64,000 bases of DNA from Sindora glabra (Eukaryota > Streptophyta > Magnoliopsida > Fabales > Fabaceae). This document shows, piece after piece, positions 36,991 to 48,900 of this stretch; position 1 is the first letter of the stretch, and each line of letters opens with the position of its first letter. A program made the position numbers and the translations under genes. The stretch is from positions 67,047,823 through 67,111,822 of the forward strand of contig CM035234.1 of assembly GCA_020226215.1 (NCBI GenBank). The letters run 5' to 3'. The notes below the pieces were generated by a model. The model did no database searches, was not told the origin of the DNA, and saw only the letters and a list, made by a program, of their open reading frames with translations.

Positions 36991-37320
36991 ACCTGCTTTT
37001 ATAGTATTTTTAATAATATTACAAATTTTTTATTAAAGCACAAATGATTATGAAAATTTATTTTTGTTGGATATTTAAATGATGAATTTGTAAATTTTTA
37101 TATATTTATTACACACGTAATAAAAAAAAAGACTTATAATATTTTAAGTAAAATTACCTACTTTTATAGCATTTTTTAATGAATATTACAAATTTTTTAT
37201 TAAAACACAAATGGTTATGAAAATTTATTTTTTTTGGATATTTAAACGATGAATTTGTAACTTTTTATATATTTATTACGCACATAATAAAAAAGACTTA
37301 GAATATTTTAAGTAAAATTT
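36991..37320. repeat. 165-bp tandem duplication
   Basis: Two adjacent copies start ACCTGCTTTTATAG (36991) and ACCTACTTTTATAG (37156). They share ATTACAAATTTTTTATTAAA, ATGAATTTGTAA and AAGACTTA...AATATTTTAAGTAAAATT at the same spacing. Confidence 0.88.
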
Positions 37321-37840
37321 ACAAGATTTCATATAAAAAGGCTATTAGTTTTACGAATTTCACAGTAAACTATCATAAAAACTTATAAAAGCGAGCAATA
37401 GAAAAACCCTAAATATATATACACACGTGCATTTTTTTTTCGTTCAATTACGCCATGATGTTTGTATATGTTATAACGTTTATGTTTTTTTTAAGTAAAT
37501 ATATAGTTCAGTTAATCATTAATTTTACTCTCATATCTTTAAAATAATAATAATAATTTTATTGTAAACTCCACTTCCATACAAAATGCCGTTTAATTTA
37601 ATCAAGTGCCTTCACTTTCTTATCCCAGAATTACATGTGTTTTTATGGAACCACCTCAGTTATTCGTAACGTTTGTATCAACAAAGATGTGTAAATAGTC
37701 TATATTACTTTATAAATCAAGCAATTAATTATGTTAATTTTTTAATTAAGCTTAACAAAACATCAATTGTTTTTATTATATGGATGATGACTAATTAATA
37801 CTATAAAATAAATATTCTTCTGTCATAATTTTGATTACAT
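37321..37840. other. intergenic, AT-rich
   Basis: No gene or repeat boundary is recognised. Confidence 0.55.
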
Positions 37841-38397
37841 TGATAAAACTAGTGTTGGTAAACATCTTCGGTTTGTAGAGATGAAGCTCTAACATCAATT
37901 ATTTGGAGATGAAAATGCATTGAACTAGTATTCTATGTTAAAATTAAATTTCATAATGATAATCCTAATTGTATCATGTGAAAAAAAAAATATTAATATG
38001 TAGATAAAATGAAATTAAGAATTACTTGATAAATTTATTTATGATCTATGATGTATATGAATCTTTCAATGTATAATGATCTACTTATGATCAATTTGTT
38101 CATAAATTCCAATAAGAATTACTACTCCTATCAATTCCAATTGTGTGTTTTTTATTTAGGGAGAAATTTTGTTATAGAAGGGAAATGATCAAAACTAAAT
38201 CCAAGATTTAGGAGTAATAACCTTTATTTATATTATAACAATTAGTGAATCGACTCATTGTTGAGAACCATTTGTTATCATGCTAATGGGTTGGATTGCC
38301 ATTAGACAAACTACATAAACACTTTAATATTAGGCCAAACTTTTTATATCTTATTTTATTAATAAATATAATAGGTCTAAAATGAAAATTCTAATAA
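37841..38397 (-). repeat. candidate 3' LTR of copia C
   Basis: Read on the minus strand, the sequence just before this block is CAAGTAGGAGAT, a polypurine tract of the form usual in plant copia (AAGTGGGAGAT). It is followed by TATTAGAATTTTC (usual TGTTAGAA), the expected LTR start at about 38397. The far end near 37850 is a guess. I could not find a matching 5' LTR, so this is tentative. Confidence 0.4.
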
Positions 38398-38447
38398 TCT
38401 CCTACTTGAACCATGTAATTCAATAATAGTAGCTATTACGTGTAAAA

Positions 38448-40001
38448 TGGTTTATCAATTAGCGCAAGTGTACACTGTCGTAAACAAGTAATAAAGTGAT
38501 GAGAAAGTATCGTTCCCACGAGGATTGTTTCACTAAGTACCAAAATTAATAATCCTAATACTATTTGGCAAATCAATTAGTTGGAAATGAAGTGAGTAAA
38601 TAAAGATTGATGCACAAATATTTAAAATAAAAATGAATGCAATTAGAGTACAGATAAATATAAATAAAAGACCTAGGGATCAGACTTCACTTAACAATTT
38701 CGGATTGAATCATCTATCTACACTAATCCAATTTTAACTCCCTTAATTGATAGTCGAGTTTCCCTAAATTAATTACTAGCCTCTTCCAAGGTCAAGTAAT
38801 TCTATAATTAATTGCTAATTCACTATATTCCTATGTGAATCAAAACAACTAATCATGCATTAGGATTTATGAAACTCATTAAGACTACATAAACCATATG
38901 AATATATTCCTATTTCATATGCAGTTTACGATTTTAATTATAGGTTCCATACACATGTATCTCCTTCCGGTCTCAACATACATATTGAGTTCATTCAAAA
39001 GGTGGCCAATCAATTGAAAGCATTAAGAGCAATAATTAAAACTCAATCTAGGAAAGAAAATCGAAATTAGTTTCAATAGATTAGAATTCAATCCGTTATT
39101 ACTAAGTTACGTCATCACCCTAGGAAGATAAAAAAAACTAGAACATAATGAAATTAAAAACAAACTCAAAATAAAATAGAAACATCATCACATTCATGAT
39201 ACAAACATAAGATTATAATTATAAATGCATGAAAATAGAAATACTATCCATCCATGTAGGAGGTAAAACCTTCCATATAGGAGGAAAATCTAGCCTTCCA
39301 TGTAGGAGGCATACAAGAACTAAAAATGCATGAACTAAACTACTATCTAAGATGCATGAATCAATGAATGCTGCAAATGGTCTCTACTTCTACCTATTTA
39401 TAGGTGAATGAATCAGCTGCAAGTCATAAATCTTGACCAATAGCTACCAATCACATTCTTTAGCTACCATTCATGGTCTTTAACTACCCTTCTTGATTTT
39501 CGCAGCAACAATTCTTCTGACTTGTTGGTAATTTTTCACCATGAGAATGGCAGATTTACATCTTCCTGTCAACATAGGAGTTGTAGAGCCGGATCTTAAC
39601 TTTCAAATGCCACAAAGAACTCTTAATTTTGACATTTCTATCTCAAGTTATGATCAGATTAGTAACCAAAGGTCAGATTCTGCCAGAACCACTGTTTCAT
39701 CTTCCAAGCAGAATTTGATATCCTTAGATCCCGAACTGGGCTTTTCTTTCAACATGAAAGTTGTAGGGATTTTTCTTAGCTTTTTAAACATATTAAGAAC
39801 AACCCAATCCAACATCTAGAACTCCAAATATAGCCTAAAACCTGAAACAGAGTCAAAATACAGCATTATCTAAAAGATTTGATTTCATTTCAAATTCAAG
39901 ACCCATTCACAAAATGCAATTAAATTTATTAAATTAAACAAGATAACATTCAAAAATTCATCATACAAGGAAAAATAAACATGTAAATATTTTACGTATC
40001 A
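38448..40001 (-). mobile_element. 1.55-kb element nested in copia C
   Basis: On the plus strand the block starts TGGTTTATCAATTAGCGCAA and ends TTTTACGTATCA. It lies between the end of the copia C reading frame and its polypurine tract, so it is an insertion. Flanks AGTAGCTA (left) and AGTAGTTA (right) could be an 8-bp target duplication with one mismatch. In that case the ends would be a few bases outside those given and would carry weak inverted repeats around TACGT and AAAAT. It has no coding homology. The text near 38460-38530 (GCGCAAGTGTACAC, CGTTCCCACGAGGATTG) is familiar from dispersed plant repeats. Whether it is a solo LTR (TG...CA ends) or a DNA element is unresolved. A 92-codon frame at 39541 lies in it and is not credited. 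Confidence 0.55.
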
Positions 40002-40419
40002 GTAGTTACTTTAGTAAGATGTAAAAGTAAATTATAACATCTTTACACCTATTTGTCTAATTTGAAATCATAAGTGTCTAGTAACATAAAACATAATATT
40101 CAATAAGGATATTAATGAAACATATACTATGCATCCATACATCATTAACCATATACAATATCCGATAGAGATATACATAAAAAGATTGTGCTTAATTGTG
40201 ACAACATATGTGAATCTTTGCACACCGAGTCAAAGCATTTGCCTAAGATGCTAAATAAGAATTGTAATTCTTATTAAGTATTGAAACAAGATCTAAACAT
40301 CTCTATAAATATGCCATAACAAACAATATGCATAATATATGGCAAAATATGAACTTTTTATTATGAATAATTCATTTATATATATCTTGAGGAAAATAGT
40401 TTATATCATAATACACCTA

Positions 40420-43400
40420 CTAACTCAAAATATTAAAAGTCTTAACTAATCCTATATTGATTACATGATCATGATATATTCTTACTACTAAGCCTTTAGT
40501 CAATGGATCCATTAACATATGATCTATGAAAATATGTTCAATACATGTGATACAACATATATTTTCTCTTAAACAAATTGGTACTTTATATCAAAACATT
40601 TCGTATGAGCAAAACTTTTGTTATTACAAGAAAAACCCGCAATAACAATATTATCGTAATAGATGGTCAAAGGTTTAAAAATGTCTTCAATAATCTCAAA
40701 ACTAGTTATAAAATTCCTCAACCATACATAGTTTAAGTGACTCCATAATATGTGACATATTTTTCTTCTATAGTAGAGGTTACCATTATAGACTACTTAA
40801 CATTTTTCTATAACAGAACTTTTCTTGCCATTATAAAGATATATTTGGATGCTAATTTATGATCATTTGGACAATTGATAAAATTTGAATCTAAGTAGCT
40901 TGTAACTATGAGATCATCTCATCTCCTATAGATTAGTATATAATCTTTTGTACTTTGCAGGTGCCTCATGACTCCTTTTATAGTAATCCAATGTCTCGAC
41001 TAAGATTACTCAAGTATCTCCCTAATATACCAATGGCATAAGCTATGTTAGGATATATACATACTTAAGCATATATCAAGCTATTGACAACTAATGCATA
41101 TGAGATATTTTCTATTCTTTCTATTTCAACATCATTTTGAGGACATTGAGACCTAGGGAAATTTTCTCTTTTTGAAATAGGTGTGAAAACTTAAGACCAT
41201 GTTAACATGTTAAACCTCTTCAATATTTTCTCAATGTATATCTACTTAGATAAATCAAGTAAACCCCAAGATCTAGTATGGTGGATCTCTATTCCTATAG
41301 CATAAAAAGCATTTTTAAGGTCCTTCATATCAAAATATTTAGATAACATTGGTCTTGTCTCAACTAGTAGGTTCACATCATTGCTTGCAAGGAGAATGTC
41401 ATCCATTTATAATATCAAAATAATAAAGTTGGTTGCACTCATTAGCATATAAATATATTAATCCATTACATTTTTCTTAAACCTAAGAGAAGTTGCTATC
41501 TCATAAAACTTGAGGTACCATTATCTAGAAGCTTGTTTTAAGTCATGTATGGACTTTTAAGTTGATATATAAGGTGCTCTTTTCCTTTCTTATGGACACT
41601 ATCTAGCTAGTTCATATAAATAGTCCTTGATAGACCACCATTCAAAAAGGCTATTTTTACATTCATTTAATGCAACTCTAAATCAAAATGGGTGACCAAT
41701 GTAATGACAACTTGAAATGAGTCCTTACTAAAAATTGGTGAAAAAGTTTCATTGTAGTTTATGTCTTTCTTCTAGGCATAGCCTTTAGCTATCAATTTGG
41801 CCTTATACCTCTTGAATTCACCTTAAGCATCCTTTTTGGTCTTAAAGACCAATTTACATTTGACTAGTTTACAACTTTCAGCAAGCTCTATTAGATGTCA
41901 TACTTGATTCTTGTGCATTGAAGCTAGCTCACTTTCATGGAACTTATCCAATTAGAATGGTTTGAACTAGATATAGTTTGAAAAAAAGTTGTAGGATTAG
42001 TATCATTATTAATGTCATACTTTTGCTCTTGTAGATATATAAGGTAATCATTAAGAATTGTCGATTTGCAAACTCTATAAGGCCATATCAATGGAATTTC
42101 TTCATTTACATTTGGTTCAACATTTTCTACCATTAGTTGTATTGGATCAGCTAGTAGAATAATAAAAGATGACTTTCCTAATATTGATGCCAGTGGAATA
42201 ATAGTTTTGTTTCAAGTAAAATCCATAGTGCATCCTATTTGGCTCTTATTATCCAATTCATCTTTAAAAAAGATAGCTTAATCAAGTTCAATTACTCTAG
42301 TTGTATAAGTCGGATAGTAAAATTTATTTCCTTTCAAGCCACTGTAGTACCTAATAAAGTATCCACTAATAGTCTTTGAATCAAGGTTCTTTATGAAAGA
42401 AATATATAACTTTATTTCAACTTTTGTGACCCCGAACTCAAGAATGCCTTAAACTAAGCTTTTTACCATACAATAATTTATAAGGGGTTTTAGGCATCGA
42501 ATTACTAGGCACCTAATTTAGAATGTATGCCATTATCTTAATGAATGGCCTTATAAGAATTATAGTAGTAATTCATGAACTAGTATGTATCTCACCATAT
42601 CTATAAGAGTTCAATTTCTCTTTTCTACAATTCCATTTTTCTCTAGTATTCTAGGCATAGTGTAACTTGCTTGAATTTTACACTTTTGTAGGTATCTTGC
42701 AAAAGTTCTAGGATTTCTTCATATTCCATCATACCTACTATAATATTTACCACCTCTATCAAAATTAACACACTTTTTTTGTTTCACCAATTTTAACTCA
42801 ACTACCACCTTGAATGACTTGAAGACTTCTAATGATTTCAACTTATCACTAAGCTACTCTACCTAACCAAATTTGGAGTAATCATCAATGAATGTGATGA
42901 AGTATTTATGACCTCCTATAGCACTAGATATTATAAGTCTACTAATGTTAGTATGGATTAGTTTTAGGATATTCTTCTCTTTCTCTCTCTTCCCCATTCT
43001 AACTATCATTGTAAGTTTACCTTTTTGTAGTCCATAAAGGATTTAAAATTTAAGAAATCCAAATCATAAAGTACTTCCTCTTTTAAGTCTTTAAAATCTT
43101 TCTTGAGAAATGCATCCTAATTGTTATGCTATAACATTGAGGATCTTTCATCGATTTGTCATCTTCTTTTATCTATTATAGAGTTTATCGAGTTCATAAA
43201 ACTAGGATCCAAATCTCCATGTAAATCACCACACATATAACTAATAACCATAATAAAGGATTTAAAAAGTAATTTTACTTTTCCATTTCCATAATAGCAA
43301 GAATATCTAACAAAATCCAAAGCAATAGCTAAAATTAAATTTCTTCTCATGAAAGGTATATAAACTACATTATTTAGCAATAGCTTATGTCTAATCTTCA

Positions 43401-44460
43401 ACTTTAACTTCATTGATCTTGTGTACTTTATTTTAACTCTATTTTCATTTTTGAGTCCTACAATCAATTCTCTTTCACTTGGCTTCATTAGATTTTTCAA
43501 TGCCTAAAAATAATTAGTGACATGAATAGTTATATCAGTATCTAATCACCAAAAGTTTGATAGTACATCAATACTATTTGATTCAAAGCAAACTAGAGCT
43601 AGATGGGTATCTTTCTTTTTCTTCTTAACCCATTTGTTATACTTAAAGTAATTTACTTTGTTGTGCCCATACTTCTCGCAAAATCGATAGTTACCCTTGA
43701 ATTGGTCCTTATTGGGTTTATAGCATTGTTATCCACTAGATTCACTTTTCTCACCTTTCTTCCTTCTATGGTTGTAATGACCTTTGATGTCTTTTTAATG
43801 AATCCTTGTACCATGAATTGAATTTGTTCCATGTGAGGTATAGCTTACTACTTAAGTCTTACTTTTCTTTATGTCTTCCATTACCTGTGTAATGATTGAA
43901 ATAAGTTCATTGATGGTCCATTCTATTTTTTGAGTATTATAAGACATCTTTAGAATGTCAAATTAAGATGAGAGAGACTCCAACACATACCAAGTTAAAT
44001 AACTTTTCCCTAGATTGACTTACATAGTTTTCAGCTTATTGTAATAATTAACTAATCTTAAAATATGCTCGTTCACCCTACTTACACTATTATACATAGA
44101 TTTCTAAAGTAATGAAATCTACCATTCCTTTTCAACCTTATTAAACTTCTTATATTTTTTTTACAAAGTTTAGAAATATTCTCTCATTAGTCATTTCAGG
44201 AATGCTTTCTCTTATAATTGCATTCATTGTGTACTTCATTACTATTAAACACACATTACTAAAATAGGTCCAGCTTTCATAATAAGTTCTCTAATCTATT
44301 GTAGATTTAGTATTAATATGAGGTTATGTCTTCCTAATTGATAGATCAAGATTAAAGATTGCGGGATATATCTTTAACAACTAGCCCAGTCCTTATGATT
44401 CATCGCATTAAGCATTTTAATCACATTTAATTACATAGGTAGAGAAACCAAGGAAACAAA
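40420..44460 (-). pseudogene. gag-pol of copia C (minus strand), decayed
   Basis: Reading leftwards from about 44460: a gag remnant; a zinc knuckle near 43690-43650 (FCEKYGHNKVNYF); then WxLDTD at the protease position. Next come the pre-integrase frame 43159-43500 (KPSERELIVGLKN, VVYIPFMRRNLI), integrase fragments 43150-42300, and the linker frame 41924-42133 (RVCKSTILNDYLIYLQE, NWISSMK). Reverse transcriptase spans about 41900-41000 (THFDLELH, VKIAFLNGGLSRTIYMN). The C-terminal block AHTKCFDIKYQF and LTKGLVVRIYHDHV ends at TAG, 40420-40422. Stops and frameshifts abound. Initiator-tRNA-like sites occur at 44616-44627 and 44549-44559, but a 5' LTR could not be paired with the left side. Confidence 0.85.
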
Positions 44461-44629
44461 TTTAAAGTATTGATGCATGTTTAACCTTAATCATGCTAAA
44501 AAAATTTCTCAATAAACTATGCAATTGAACTTAGTATTACACTATAAAGCCTAATACCAATAGGGTATTAAAGTCTCTATAATATAATATAAGAACTAAA
44601 ATATCATATTCCTAAAATCTAATACCAAT

Positions 44630-46249
44630 ATAATGATAAAAATTTTAGAAATACTACATTTATTCTTACACTTATGATATCACCAGTAAATCACATAAAT
44701 AATATCATATTGATAGAGTATCAAAATATTATTAATATAATACATTCTTGATTGAACTATCACTTTATTAAAAGAATTTTTTTATACAATTAAGCCCTAA
44801 TGGATGGACTTACAAATATACAAAATTCAATGGTATAACATAAGTCTAAATAATTTTTTAAAATTATTTGCCTCTTTACATTCATAAATAGAAAAATAAT
44901 CAATAAACTAAATAGTGTCCAAAAACTCTACAAAAAAATATATGTAGAAGTCCAAAATGTAAAAATAATATAGTAAAATTTTCAACCTAAAATAAAATTA
45001 GTTTCTAATTCAAATTAAATAAAAAAAATAATTAAAATATTTTTAATTCTAAAAAATTTGAAAAATACCCAAAATCTAGCTTTGAGAATGGAGATCAAAA
45101 TTATTTTCACCACCGTCGAATGATACTTGTACAGTAGTGTGTGGCATTCATGTGCTAATGCCACATGGGGGCATCATTTACACAACACTACACATCTTTT
45201 TCTTTGGCCAATTGGTTTCACAACTAAGGTTGAGTAACCTAATTGCAAACTCACATAACTTAGTTGTTAAAATTGCCCAATTTTTTATATTTTTCAACAT
45301 GTTTATCATACATAATGCTACTTTAATGCATTTAATGTAAATTTTTCCAAAAAAAAAAAACTTGAATTTAAACATGGTTTAATTGATTGCTAATTTTTTG
45401 AAAAATGGTTATGGAGTTTTAAATAGTTTTTATTTACAGAACTTGCATTTTAATAATTATAAATTCAAAAACATATTTTCCTTAAATTGTATTACATTAA
45501 AAAAGGAATTAAGCCAAAAGGTTGATGGACGAAAATCAAAATCAATATTTTTTTAGAATTAATTTTTTGAAAAAATATTGGAACACCATAAAAGCTTATT
45601 GAATCACAAGCAATTTTCTGGAAATAAGATTCATATAATTTCTAAAAAATATCTTGATGGACAATGTAATATTCATACTTTCCAAAAAAGTTCCTAGCAA
45701 AATTTTTTGTAAAGAAATGAATTAGGGCATTTTGAATTTCCTTTAATGAAAAATATCTAGATTTTACTCACACCAAAATATTACATAATTCCATTATTTT
45801 GTAATAAAATTCACATTGGACTAGAGTACACATATATTTATCAAATTGCCAATTAAATTCATACTCATAAAACATAGGCTAAATAATAAAGTGAAAGCAA
45901 GTGCTTTAGTTATTGTCAAGGTATTTCACAAAGTGCAAAACCTCTTAAGTACATACATTTTCTACTTCATATGTATATTATTTTGCATTTAATTATATGA
46001 TTGAATCATGCCTTATAGGGTTATTAATTCTAGTGCTAATGACCACTTCGTGAGGCAAAATGGTTTATTTGTCCACTATAAGAAGCATACAATTGGGACA
46101 TATAGGTTTATGTAATGGATGATGGGTAAAATTTTCTCTATATTATTTACTTCTATTTTATACCTCTTAGTGTATTACATATACTTAATTTTATAGAATT
46201 AACCTTGTTATATGATTTAGGGTTAGTTTTTCAATGTTTTAAAATTATT
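44630..46249. other. region flanking copia C, probably LTR debris
   Basis: No gene is supported. Around 45060-45200 the minus strand has text about a GCCACATG/CATGTGGC word and GACGGTGGTGAAAATAATTT that resembles the U5 part of some copia LTRs. No second copy lies in the window, so ends cannot be set. Confidence 0.4.
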
Positions 46250-46790
46250 CAATTAATGCTAGATTTTTACATTATTTTAGGTCCTTAGCTATATCTTGAG
46301 TTCTGGATGTCAAATTTAGTTAAACTTTATATTTTTGGAAAGTTTAAAGGAATTTATATAATTTCATGTTTTAGTCAGAGCTTAGTTTAAATGTTTGGAA
46401 GGTATAATTTAGTTGAGAAATTAATGCTTTATTTTTATTTAGGCTAACCCAATTTTAATTTTTGAGCTATATCTAAAGCTCCAAAGGTCTAACTAAGACC
46501 CATGCCAATAATTTTCATGTTTAGAGTTTAATGAAACTATCTAGTTTTGATGTCTTATATTAGTTAGAATTTTAGACTTAAGAAATTTTACTATAGTAAC
46601 TCTTGTAGTGTATTATTTTGTAAAATTAGGTTTTAACTTTAAAAAATTAGCAAGGTTTTATTCTTTATAATCCTAGAAGGCATGTGATCTTAGCCCATTA
46701 AGTTTCAGAGGATAGAAAATCAAATATAAGATTTTTATGTCTTTAAAAGCAAGAATAATAATTTTACATAACTCTAGATAACAACTTTTC
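46250..46790 (+). repeat. LTR-like repeat, left copy
   Basis: It shares an ordered series of phrases with 52740-53260: TATATCTTGAGTT, TCATGTT...AGCTTAGTTTAAATG, GGAGCT/AAGCTCC...AGGTC, AAGTTTCATGTT-like, GGTTAGAATTT and GTCTTTAAAAGCAAGAA. It is non-coding and diverged, and it probably represents one LTR of an old element around 47-52 kb. Confidence 0.5.
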
Positions 46791-47640
46791 TTTCTTTAAG
46801 TTTTTTTCTTATTCAGCCATGGAAGGCTAAATTTTTAATTAATTCAAGAAATTTAAGGCCTATATCTATTTGCATTATGAGATCCTAAGCTATAATGTTG
46901 ACTTTTTCTCTTATTCTTTATTCTGATTACTTGAAACTACATGAGTTAAATGCTGATTTGATATAATTTGTGTTCAACTTTATAATTTTTTATGTTTATT
47001 TATTTATATTTCAATTATGGTTGGTCAATCACTATTTTTTACATGAGGATAGAGGGTCGAATGATTAAATCAAATGTTTTTAGTTTAATCCTTCAATTCA
47101 CTTGAATTTTATTTTTAAATTAATTTTAATTTTACTTTATAGATTATAGTAGTTAGTTAATTTTGCTAATCTTAATTGATCAAATCTTAAAAGATTATCT
47201 AGCATAAAATTAATGAATTATTGCAAGAGTTCTAGATGATTTTAAGTTAAAAATTAGTTGGAATTGCAGATTAATTTATGATTTGTGATTATTCCACCAA
47301 GATCTCTCAAATTCTTGGATTAGTTGTTTTGCTATACTGATTTTCTATCTTTTTATGCTATTTTTACATTCTATTTTTGATAATGTATTTTGGTTAAATT
47401 TCAAATTAAATCCCCCTATTTAGTTCTATTTAAATTCTTACATAGTGCTTGCATATTGTCTTGTTGCATTCTATTTGTATTTTGTTTTATTTTATTCTAC
47501 ATTTTGCCTACCCTATGTTTAGCTTCCTATTTGCATTTATCTTTTTGGTTTTTAGTACATAAAAGCTTGAATAATTTTATAATCATAATTAGTAAATTAT
47601 TGTGATAAGATATGTTAAGTATATCATTAAGGTTTAACTT
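46791..47640. other. leader-like region of a degenerate retroelement
   Basis: No gene is supported. A phrase ATTCCACCAAGATCTC...GGATTAGTTGTTTTGCTAT near 47290-47335 resembles the untranslated leader of Ty3/gypsy Tat/Athila-type elements. A 71-codon hydrophobic frame at 47390 is not credited. Confidence 0.35.
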
Positions 47641-48900
47641 GGTTTGTCACCTTTGACTATAAATTTTTTTTTATCAAACTAGTATTTTAATTTTACCATG
47701 GTTTTGACAACCATTTAGTAGAAAACTTTCAACTTGAAATAGATAGCATTGGAACTTGTAGGGTTCCTCTAGATATTGAAAACCATATTATATTGGTGGA
47801 TGGTTTATATATATTGGATATTTAGATAAATTTAATCTCTATTATTTACTTATTATGTTTTGAATTCAAACTTAATTTTTATGATGATGTTTTATACATC
47901 AATTAATATTATGTTAACATTGGTTCTTCTTTCCTAAAAATGGTTTGTTGCTACTATTACAAGTAATGGTAATTATTTGAGTGGTTATCTCACTGAAAAG
48001 TTAAATGAACATATTTTGTGGTTAGGTGACATAAGTTGAAGTAAGATGAATAAGTTAGCAAAAAGTGGCTTACTTCAATCTTTATTAGAAGTTTCACTCC
48101 TAACATGTGGATATTTTGTAGCTAGTAAAGGAACACAAAAACTATTTTTTTCAAAAGTTCTTTTAGTATGAGTGTCTGTTGAAATTGTATATTTTGACAT
48201 CTGATGTTCCTTGAATGTTGTATCTAGACTAAGGTGTAGATAGTTCTTGATGATTATACTTAATTTTCCAATGTTTATCTCCTGAAATACAAAAGTGAAA
48301 TGTTAAGTCACTTTAGATCTTCTGTATCTTTAGTGGAAAATCAATTAGACCAAAATATCAATTCTTTGAGGATTGATAAAGGTGGTTAGTACTTTTCTAG
48401 CAAATTTAAAAGGTTATGTGCTAAGAAAGGAATAGAAAAATAACTTACTATCTTTTCTACACCTTAACAAATTGAGTGACAAAAAGGAAAAACTAAACTT
48501 TCCTTGATATAGTATATTCCATGATGGTAGTAGCTAACTTGAATCTTTCCTTTTGGGGACATACCTTACTAACAACAATCCATATTCTTAAGAGAGTGCC
48601 CTTTAAATATGTCCTTACTACTCCTTATAAGCTTTAAACTTGTAGAAAATCCAATTTGAGTAATTGGAACCTTTAGGGATGTGTGACTTACATCCATACT
48701 CCAAGTCATAAATTTTGAAAACTTAGGCCATATGGGAGAAAACATTTTTTTAATAATTTTAAACACTCCAATGGTTATGTGTTTATTGATTTAGAGCAAA
48801 GGAAAAAGTTTTTTTGCCACCAAATTTCAAAGAACACATTAGTTCTTGATTCAAAGTTGCTATACTTGGGTCTCTATTATGCAAGAAAATGAGTGAACAA
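47641..48900 (+). pseudogene. Ty1/copia integrase region (element D), decayed
   Basis: Plus-strand translation across stops reads LNEHILWLGDIS-KMNKLAKSG (48001 on), the copia pre-integrase LWHxRLGHIS block. It is followed by LLTCGYFVASKG in place of the zinc-binding CESC...GK segment. Integrase core and C-terminal blocks continue (YFSSKFK near 48398, FLDIVYSMM near 48500, LSFWGHTLLT near 48548, then KRVPFKYVLTTPYKL). They reach KLLYLGLYYARK near 48880. Upstream, 47700-47990 may hold protease remains. I found no convincing RT downstream, so the element is truncated or decayed beyond recognition. Confidence 0.72.

Noticed and set aside
39541..39819. 92-codon plus-strand frame in the nested element
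   Set aside because: It reads through text that recurs as non-coding sequence in retroelements; there is no conserved domain.
47390..47605. 71-codon very hydrophobic frame
   Set aside because: It lies in retroelement leader-like DNA and is composed of Leu/Phe/Ile from T-rich sequence.
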